Source: Holosporaceae bacterium
GTDB lineage: Bacteria; Pseudomonadota; Alphaproteobacteria; UBA3830
Direction of reading: 5' to 3'
DNA: 12,000 nt
Assembly (NCBI GenBank): GCA_031282785.1
Contig: JAITDB010000059.1
Span: 1 to 12,000, forward strand
In this document: one piece after another, positions 7,574-12,000 of the stretch
How the letters are laid out: the number at the start of each line of letters is the position of its first letter
Position numbering within the stretch: the stretch's first letter is position 1
Notes under the pieces: generated by a model
Told to the model about the DNA's origin: nothing
Seen by the model: the letters and a program-made list of their open reading frames with translations, nothing else
Database searches by the model: none
Made by a program: the position numbers and the translations under genes

Positions 7574-8038
7574 ATGAGGACATTCTCTCTTAAGGCAGGG
7601 CAGATCAAAAAGAATTGGATTCTAGTGGATGCCAAAGATTTGATATTGGGTAGATTATCTGCCGTTGTGGCGAGTTATCTGCGTGGAAAACATAAGCCGG
7701 AGTTTACTCCCAGCATGGATTGCGGCGATTTTGTTATTGTCATTAATGCTGACAAAATAAAAGTGACCGGTAATAAGTTGGAAGATAGTGTATTCTACTG
7801 GCACACAGGTTATCCTGGAGGCATTAAGCAGAGAACCATGAAAGAATGTCTGAACGGTAGATTTCCGGAGAGAGTCATTAGCAAATCTGTGGAGCGTATG
7901 CTGCCGAAGGGACCTCTAGGACGCAAAATGCTGAAAAATCTCAAGATATATAGTGGAGAAAGTCATCCGCACGAGGCGCAGCAGCCGAGATTGCTGGACG
8001 TGGCTTCCATGAATTCTAAAAATGTGAAGAGAGGTTAA
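7574..8038 (+). CDS. rplM: 50S ribosomal protein L13
   Basis: This is L13 of the large ribosomal subunit, an early-assembly 23S rRNA binding protein. The 154 residues include the family core [39 protein letters not shown] and the late signature [21 protein letters not shown] (about residues 107-127). The C-terminal HPHEAQQP stretch is typical. It is longer than the E. coli protein (142) but usual for alphaproteobacteria. TGAGGA (7558-7563) serves as ribosome site ten bases before the ATG. It is followed three bases later by rpsI, the near-universal partner. Confidence 0.97.
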   Translation: MRTFSLKAGQIKKNWILVDAKDLILGRLSAVVASYLRGKHKPEFTPSMDCGDFVIVINADKIKVTGNKLEDSVFYWHTGYPGGIKQRTMKECLNGRFPERVISKSVERMLPKGPLGRKMLKNLKIYSGESHPHEAQQPRLLDVASMNSKNVKRG

Positions 8039-8041
8039 GAA

Positions 8042-8509
8042 ATGCTGTCTACGTTTGATGATTTGAAACCGCTGAAAAAAGATAATAGCCTGCAAGTGGC
8101 ATCGGCAAAAAAAATAGATGCTCAGGGCAGGACCTATGGCACAGGTCGTCGTAAGGAATCTGTGGCCAGAGTTTGGATTAAGCCAGGCAATGGAGTCATT
8201 CTTGTGAATGGAAAGCGTGCTCCGGAGTATTTTGCCAGATCCGTGTTGCAGACATTGGTGCAGCAGCCGTTATCGGTTGCTAATCGTGTAGGGTGCTACG
8301 ACGTATTTTGCACTGTAAAGGGAGGCGGATTATCTGGCCAAGCTGGAGCAGTACGTCATGGCATTAGTCGGGCACTGGTGGACTACGAGCCGGACCTCAG
8401 ATCCGTATTAAAGAGCGCAGGCATGCTGACCCGAGACAGTCGTACGGTGGAACGAAAGAAATACGGACTCATGAAAGCAAGACGCAGTTTCCAATTCTCC
8501 AAGAGATAA
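8042..8509 (+). CDS. rpsI: 30S ribosomal protein S9
   Basis: This is S9 of the small subunit, whose C-terminal tail reaches the P-site tRNA. Residues 29-45 ([17 protein letters not shown]) open the conserved domain. [19 protein letters not shown] (about 94-112) and the basic tail ending FQFSKR complete it; the terminal S-K-R is diagnostic. An N-terminal extension of about 28 residues is typical of alphaproteobacterial S9. AGAGAGG just before the ATG (8028-8034) overlaps the end of rplM, and the three-base gap indicates coupled translation. No strong terminator follows it. Confidence 0.97.
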   Translation: MLSTFDDLKPLKKDNSLQVASAKKIDAQGRTYGTGRRKESVARVWIKPGNGVILVNGKRAPEYFARSVLQTLVQQPLSVANRVGCYDVFCTVKGGGLSGQAGAVRHGISRALVDYEPDLRSVLKSAGMLTRDSRTVERKKYGLMKARRSFQFSKR

Positions 8510-8611
8510 TGAAATTGTATAGGATTGTTTATATCCGAATTTTTTAAAATATTTTATCCTAGGCACTTGTGTCAGAATAGTAGTAAGAATTAGACAAGGG
8601 ACGGAGCATAT

Positions 8612-8746
8612 ATGTTAGTATTTGAGCACTATAAGCTCAGTTCTGACGTGCTATTTCGGAATAAATTGCCGAATATCAGTAGTCTCGTAATAGCTTATGA
8701 ACCGTTGCGACTTTCTGCGATCTTAGTAAGGGATGGTTTCAGATGA
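8612..8746 (+). CDS. Small unrecognised ORF (44 aa) overlapping the suhB start
   Basis: A 44-codon frame begins at ATG 8612, with CGGAG (8602-8606) five bases upstream, and ends with TGA at 8744-8746. Its stop overlaps the suhB start as ATGA (8743-8746), the classic layout of translationally coupled genes. The product begins MLVFEHYKLSSDVLFRNKLP and ends in a basic VRDGFR. It is mixed in composition, with no signal peptide or membrane helix. I do not recognise it. It could be a real small protein, a leader peptide setting suhB translation, or a chance frame. The ribosome site plus the exact overlap make chance less likely but do not exclude it. Confidence 0.4.
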   Translation: MLVFEHYKLSSDVLFRNKLPNISSLVIAYEPLRLSAILVRDGFR

Positions 8747-9531
8747 TAAGCGTTAAGTTGCCGCCTCAATCTTCCATAGTATCCGTTATGACGAAATCAG
8801 TGGTAAAGGCCTCCCGATGGTTGCTGCGGGATTTTGCAGAGTTGGAAAATCTCCAGGTGTCTGTGAAAAGCAATAAGGCGTTTGTTACCAGCGCAGATCT
8901 AAAAGCAGATAAAATACTTCGAGAAGAATTGCTGCATGCTAGACCAACCTATTCATTGATATCAGAAGAAGCCGCTGAGATCGTAGGTGAAGATCCATCA
9001 CATCGCTGGATAGTCGATCCACTGGATGGCACCGTAAATTATATGCACGGCTTTCCGCATTGGGCGATTTCCGTCGCTCTGGAAAAAAACGAAGAAATTA
9101 TTGCTGCCGTCACCTATGATCCAGTAAAAAACGAAATGTTCTGGGCAGAAAAAGGACGCGGCGCCTACGTTAACGATAAAAAAATACGTGTATCCAAGAA
9201 ATGTAGGCCGTCGGATCTGCTTATTTCCGTTGGTTCCCTGAGTCCTGTTCTGGAGGAGCGTCTTTACAGCATGTCGAACAGTCTAAGAAGAAGCGGATCC
9301 ATGACTCTGGACATGGCCTATGTCGCCGCAGGCCGAATGGATCTGCTGCTGTCGTCTATACGCTCCAATCGATGGGACGTGGCTGCTGGAATGCTGCTGG
9401 TGCGCGAAGCCGGAGGCGTCGTCGCCGATAAAAATGGAAAAAACTTGGGAAATTACGAAGACATAGCTATTGTTGGAAATGTCGATATCATACCAATCGC
9501 AGCAAAATTATGTTTTTTGTCGGAAAATTAG
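8743..9531 (+). CDS. suhB: Inositol monophosphatase family protein (SuhB)
   Basis: This 262-residue Mg-dependent phosphatase of the inositol monophosphatase fold hydrolyses myo-inositol phosphates; in E. coli SuhB also joins the rRNA antitermination complex with NusA and NusG. Metal-site residues are in place: E75/E76 in SLISEE, the D92-P-L-D95-G-T motif (RWIVDPLDGTVNYMHGFP) and D212 in RWDVAAGMLLVREAGG. The N-terminus (PPQSSIVSVMTKSVVKASR, then RDFAELENLQVS) matches alphaproteobacterial SuhB, supporting the 8743 start over the later ATG at residue 16. AAGGGA (8728-8733) lies nine bases upstream. The start overlaps the preceding small ORF. Whether the main role is phosphatase or antitermination cannot be decided here. 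Confidence 0.93.
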   Translation: MISVKLPPQSSIVSVMTKSVVKASRWLLRDFAELENLQVSVKSNKAFVTSADLKADKILREELLHARPTYSLISEEAAEIVGEDPSHRWIVDPLDGTVNYMHGFPHWAISVALEKNEEIIAAVTYDPVKNEMFWAEKGRGAYVNDKKIRVSKKCRPSDLLISVGSLSPVLEERLYSMSNSLRRSGSMTLDMAYVAAGRMDLLLSSIRSNRWDVAAGMLLVREAGGVVADKNGKNLGNYEDIAIVGNVDIIPIAAKLCFLSEN

Positions 9532-9539
9532 TTTTCTTC

Positions 9540-9601
9540 GCATAATTTTTTCAGAGTTCTCAGCGTCCTAGACTTTTCGATAGGAGTGATGAGAATTATG
9601 C
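9540..9601 (+). other. Nested stem-loop between suhB and tRNA-Val
   Basis: Three stems nest within 62 bases: GCATAA (9540-9545) with TTATGC (9596-9601), TTCTCA (9557-9562) with TGAGAA (9590-9595), and TCCTA (9566-9570) with TAGGA (9581-9585) around a ten-base loop. That gives 17 pairs, with the outer and middle stems stacked directly on the 3' side. No T tract follows, so it is not a standard terminator. It could protect the suhB message end, be a processing site or be part of a small RNA. The flanking stretch to 9690 shows nothing else. Confidence 0.4.
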
Positions 9602-9696
9602 AGTCAAAATTCGCTTAATTTGCTGTGGGATCAATATTTTTCTGGAGTGGAATTAAGAAAATTGCAGAGAAGTCGCAGTGTATGCTTACATGATAC

Positions 9697-9725
9697 TTGA
9701 AAAAGTATAGAAAAAGGATTATACA
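9697..9725 (+). promoter_or_regulatory. Candidate sigma-70 promoter for tRNA-Val and accBC
   Basis: TTGAAA (9697-9702, five of six) and TATACA (9720-9725) are 17 bases apart. The start point would be near 9732, a dozen bases before the tRNA. The -35 is part of a short dyad ATACTT-GAAA-AAGTAT (9693-9708). A second dyad, ATCACA-TT-TGTGAT (9725-9738), covers the predicted start point and is a possible operator. accB lies only about 30 bases past the tRNA with no terminator between, so this promoter probably also serves accB-accC. Confidence 0.55.
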
Positions 9726-9744
9726 TCACATTTGTGATAGTTAT

Positions 9745-9819
9745 GGGCGCATAGCTCAGCGGTAGAGCACTACGTTGACATCGTAGTGGTCGTAGGTTCG
9801 ATCCCTGCTGCGCCCACCA
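9745..9819 (+). tRNA. tRNA-Val, anticodon GAC
   Basis: The cloverleaf is complete. The acceptor GGGCGCA pairs with TGCGCCC. The D stem is GCTC/GAGC. The anticodon stem CTACG/CGTAG has loop TTGACAT, with anticodon GAC at 9777-9779. The T stem is GTAGG/CCTGC with loop TTCGATC. The discriminator is A, with encoded CCA. It reads GUC and GUU valine codons. It sits directly before accB and appears to share its transcript. Confidence 0.97.
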
Positions 9820-9847
9820 TGGATCGCTGGCGTAATGCCGAGGATAG

Positions 9848-10330
9848 GTGAAAGTGTCTCAGCAAGTGAAAATAGATACCGAAGCAGTCAGAGCTCTTGC
9901 CGAGCTTCTCAGAGAAACAGATTTAACAGAGATAGAATATCAGATTGATTCCCTCAGGATAAAGGTGCTGCGAGCGGCGCCTCAGGCGGTTGTGCCGGTT
10001 TCGATGGATTCAGTGGTAGCAGCATCTGGCAGAGGCGCAAAGGAGAGCGAGAGCAAAGTTATCGCAGAGACGCCTCCCGTTGAGCTGGAGAAGCATCCGG
10101 GAGTTTTAGCAGCGCAGATGGTCGGAACGGTATATCTGTCTCCGGGCCCCGATGCAAAACCCTTTGTTTCCGTTGGAGATACGGTATCCCAGGGACAAAC
10201 TTTATTTATCATAGAGGCGATGAAAGTCATGAATATGGTGAAAGCGCCGCGTCCCGGTCAAATCAAGCATATTTTCGTGAGAGACGCGCAGCCGGTGGAA
10301 TACGGTGATCCCATTGTTATTATTGACTGA
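9848..10330 (+). CDS. accB: Biotin carboxyl carrier protein of acetyl-CoA carboxylase
   Basis: This carrier holds the biotin that shuttles CO2 from AccC to the carboxyltransferase in the first step of fatty acid synthesis. The N-terminal helix region (DTEAVRALAELLRETDLTEIEY, about 11-32) and a flexible Ala/Glu-rich linker (about 45-85) precede the biotinyl domain (about 86-160). The biotin site is EAMKVMN with Lys126 (counted from 9848), and the domain ends GDPIVIID. The true start is probably the second GTG, at 9854, giving 158 residues. GAGGA (9840-9844) is nine bases before that codon but only three before 9848. No ATG fits the N-terminus, so a GTG start is certain in type. accC follows 29 bases later. 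Confidence 0.95.
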   Translation: MKVSQQVKIDTEAVRALAELLRETDLTEIEYQIDSLRIKVLRAAPQAVVPVSMDSVVAASGRGAKESESKVIAETPPVELEKHPGVLAAQMVGTVYLSPGPDAKPFVSVGDTVSQGQTLFIIEAMKVMNMVKAPRPGQIKHIFVRDAQPVEYGDPIVIID

Positions 10331-10359
10331 TCAAAAAATATTTCAAGAAGTGTTTTTGG

Positions 10360-11700
10360 ATGATAAAAAAAATATTAATTGCCAATAGAGGCGAAATCGC
10401 CGTTCGTATTCTAAGAGCCTGCAAAGACTTGGGAATACAGACTGTCGCTGTGCATTCGACGGCAGATGCCGAGGCCATGTGTGTGCGTCTGGCGGACGAA
10501 AGCGTCTGCATAGGACCTCCGCAGCCGAGAGAGAGCTATCTCAATATCCCGGCGATCATCTCCGCCGCTTGCATCACGGGCGCCGACGCCATTCATCCGG
10601 GATTCGGATTTTTAAGTGAAAACGCAACGTTTGCTCACATGGTGGAGGAACACGGACTCACGTTTATTGGTCCCAAGGCTGATCACATTGCCATGATGGG
10701 CGATAAAATCATGGCTAAAAAAACCATTACGAAACTCGGACTCCCCACTGTTCCCGGATCCGACGCCGCAGTTACAAGCGCCGATAAGGCCCTGCGTATC
10801 GCCGGCGAAGTCGGCTATCCGCTGCTCATAAAGGCGGCTGGAGGAGGAGGCGGACGCGGTATGAAAGTCGCCAGATCCAAAACGGATTTCCTGGAAGCCT
10901 ACGAAACTGCTAAAAGAGAAGCTGGGATTTCTTTTGGCAACGATCGAGTATACCTGGAAAAATATTTGGAAAGACCAAGGCACATCGAATTTCAGATTAT
11001 CGCTGATAAATACGGAAATGCTGTGCATTTGGGAGAAAGAGACTGCTCACTGCAGAGAAGAAATCAAAAAGTATGGGAGGAAGCTCCGAGCGTCGTGTTA
11101 AGTCCTGAGTTCCGAGACGAATTCGGACAAAAAATCGCAAAATCCATGGCAAAATTGGGCTATGTTGGAGTCGGCACTCTGGAATTTCTCTATGAAAACG
11201 ATCAGCTCTTTTTCATAGAAATGAATACTCGCATACAGGTTGAGCATCCCGTGACAGAAATGATCACCGGCGTCGATATAATAAGAGAGCAGATTCTGGT
11301 GGCAGACGGCCAAAAACTCTCTGTTACACAGAATGACATCAGCTTCCGTGGACATGCCATCGAATGCAGAATAAATTCGGAAAATTCCCAGACTTTTATT
11401 CCATCTGCTGGAACCGTTTCCAACTATCATTGCCCCGGAGGACCAGGAATACGCGTCGATAGTGCTCTCTACGACGGATGCAAAATCCCTCCCTATTACG
11501 ATAGCCTGATCGCTAAGCTCATTGTACACGCCAACGATCGAGAGCAATGTCTGGCAAGATTGCGCCGAGCCCTGAGAGAATACGTCATAGACGGCGTCGA
11601 TACTCTGATACCATTGCATATCGAACTGGCCGATAACGCCGACATCATCAATGCAAACTTTGACATCCATTTCCTGGAAAAATTGTTCGACGCAAATTAG
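10360..11700 (+). CDS. accC: Biotin carboxylase subunit of acetyl-CoA carboxylase
   Basis: This 446-residue ATP-grasp enzyme carboxylates AccB-bound biotin using ATP and bicarbonate. The N-terminal domain begins IKKILIANRGEIAVRILRAC. The ATP-grasp domain carries K158 and the glycine loop GGGGGRGM (161-168). The active-site stretch E287-M-N-T-R291-I-Q-V-E295-H is intact and offset by one from the E. coli numbering (R292, E296). The C-terminal domain has IPPYYDSLIAKLIVHAND. The length is almost the same as E. coli AccC (449). The ATG at 10360 has only a modest ribosome site (AAGAAG, 10345-10350), but the MIKKILIANRGE start matches the family. It is the last gene of its unit, with two terminators downstream. 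No carboxyltransferase genes are nearby. Confidence 0.97.
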   Translation: MIKKILIANRGEIAVRILRACKDLGIQTVAVHSTADAEAMCVRLADESVCIGPPQPRESYLNIPAIISAACITGADAIHPGFGFLSENATFAHMVEEHGLTFIGPKADHIAMMGDKIMAKKTITKLGLPTVPGSDAAVTSADKALRIAGEVGYPLLIKAAGGGGGRGMKVARSKTDFLEAYETAKREAGISFGNDRVYLEKYLERPRHIEFQIIADKYGNAVHLGERDCSLQRRNQKVWEEAPSVVLSPEFRDEFGQKIAKSMAKLGYVGVGTLEFLYENDQLFFIEMNTRIQVEHPVTEMITGVDIIREQILVADGQKLSVTQNDISFRGHAIECRINSENSQTFIPSAGTVSNYHCPGGPGIRVDSALYDGCKIPPYYDSLIAKLIVHANDREQCLARLRRALREYVIDGVDTLIPLHIELADNADIINANFDIHFLEKLFDAN

Positions 11701-11726
11701 TCCGTTCAGACGGTCTACAGATCTTT

Positions 11727-11773
11727 CGACGATGCAAAAAAAAGCAATTCGGCTTATCATCCGTCGTTTTTTT
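11727..11773 (+). terminator. Rho-independent terminator after accC (first of two)
   Basis: CGACGATG (11727-11734) pairs with CAT-C-CGTCG (11758-11766), with one bulged C. A small inner stem AAGC/GCTT lies inside. Seven T residues follow directly (11767-11773). It lies 26 bases past the accC stop and fits an intrinsic terminator for the accBC transcript. Confidence 0.65.
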
Positions 11774-11844
11774 ATTTCCTCCTCCCTGCCGGCGCGATGC
11801 ACACTCTCCACCAATATCATACTGACAGAAATTTGTAAAATTTC

Positions 11845-11874
11845 CGTTAATTTCCGCGATATTAACGTTTTTTT
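11845..11874 (+). terminator. Rho-independent terminator after accC (second of two)
   Basis: CGTTAAT (11845-11851) and ATTAACG (11861-11867) form a perfect seven-pair stem with a nine-base loop, followed at once by seven T residues (11868-11874). It ends 14 bases before the IS boundary at 11889. It may be a back-up for accC, or the terminator of a gene lost when the first terminator arose or when DNA was rearranged. Confidence 0.75.
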
Positions 11875-11888
11875 GACATTTTTTTTAT

Positions 11889-12000
11889 GGTTCAAGAGTA
11901 GATTAGATTGATTTTCTAGCCCAATAAGGTAGGATATATCAATGAAAAATAGATACATAAAAAATACCCATATTTCTGAATCCCAATTTAGGAAAATTTT
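11889..12000 (+). mobile_element. Left end of an insertion sequence, inverted copy of 1-112
   Basis: This is the exact mirror of 1-112, oriented rightward out of the window. It starts GGTTCAAGAGTAG at 11889, immediately after TTTTTTTTAT. A 53-base leader contains AGGA (11931-11934), seven bases before the ATG at 11942. The leader and frame are identical to those of the left copy, base for base, which points to two recent copies of one element or to gene conversion between them. Confidence 0.7.
11942..12000 (+). CDS. Transposase N-terminus (partial, runs off the window), IS1595-like
   Basis: This is the plus-strand counterpart of the frame at 1-59: an ATG with a well-placed ribosome site and 19 full codons before the window ends. 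The peptide is identical to the left copy. The basic start followed by an I-S-E-x-x-F-R motif recalls IS1595-family transposases. The family call is from memory and covers only the first residues; no catalytic motif is inside the window. Confidence 0.55.
   Translation, partial: MKNRYIKNTHISESQFRKI

Noticed and set aside
8520..8561. TAGGAT/ATCCTA and GGAT/ATCC pairs with T-rich sequence after rpsI as a terminator
   Set aside because: The stems are four to six pairs, the loops conflict with each other, and the T-rich part lies inside the longer loop, not after it.
9725..9738. CRP/FNR-type binding site upstream of tRNA-Val
   Set aside because: The half-sites are in reverse order (ATCACA then TGTGAT) with a two-base gap, unlike the TGTGA-N6-TCACA arrangement.
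11098..11958. Long minus-strand open frame (286 codons) opposite accC running into the IS end
   Set aside because: It lies almost wholly antisense to the well-supported accC gene, its peptide resembles no family, and it crosses the terminators and the IS boundary. It is a shadow frame.
1..12000. Composite transposon or linear plasmid with terminal inverted repeats
   Set aside because: The internal genes are core chromosomal functions without replication or cargo genes, and the repeat contains a leader and coding start that run past the edges, so the window ends are not true molecule ends on this evidence.

Overview
The window looks like chromosomal DNA from an AT-rich Gram-negative bacterium, most likely an alphaproteobacterium. 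The reasons are an RND efflux pair and an outer-membrane porin, a short one-helix SecE, L13 (154 aa) and S9 (155 aa) of the long alphaproteobacterial type, and a SuhB whose N-terminus matches alphaproteobacterial SuhB proteins. The mix of housekeeping genes, insertion-sequence (IS) ends and a transposase relic suggests a host-associated lineage such as Holosporales. That placement is inference; no marker here proves it.

Layout. Positions 1-112 and 11889-12000 are perfect reverse complements. Each looks like the left end of the same insertion sequence, pointing out of the window, with the first 19 codons of a transposase. From 370 to 4539 a membrane-fusion protein and an RND permease form a two-gene operon. 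Positions 4540-4922 hold a decayed transposase fragment. A cysteine-rich porin lies on the minus strand (4923-6239). A 430-base gap with several small dyads separates it from the divergent plus-strand block: tRNA-Trp(CCA), secE, nusG, rplM, rpsI, a short unrecognised ORF overlapping suhB, suhB, tRNA-Val(GAC), accB and accC. Two consecutive rho-independent terminators follow accC, just before the right IS end.

How the genes work together. The RND pair would form an inner-membrane and periplasmic export machine, but no TolC-type channel or local regulator is visible. The porin gives outer-membrane permeability. tRNA-Trp-secE-nusG is the conserved core of a locus usually found between tuf and rplK-rplA-rpoBC. 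Here it is joined to the porin on one side and to rplM-rpsI on the other, so the locus has been rearranged. accB and accC supply the biotin carrier and biotin carboxylase of acetyl-CoA carboxylase and probably share the promoter of tRNA-Val.

The most notable feature is that an 11.8-kb piece carrying essential genes sits between two identical, inverted, outward-facing IS ends. Both IS ends abut a run of eight T residues. The segment could in principle invert by recombination between the two IS copies. I saw no new defence or biosynthetic system, no CRISPR array and no rRNA.
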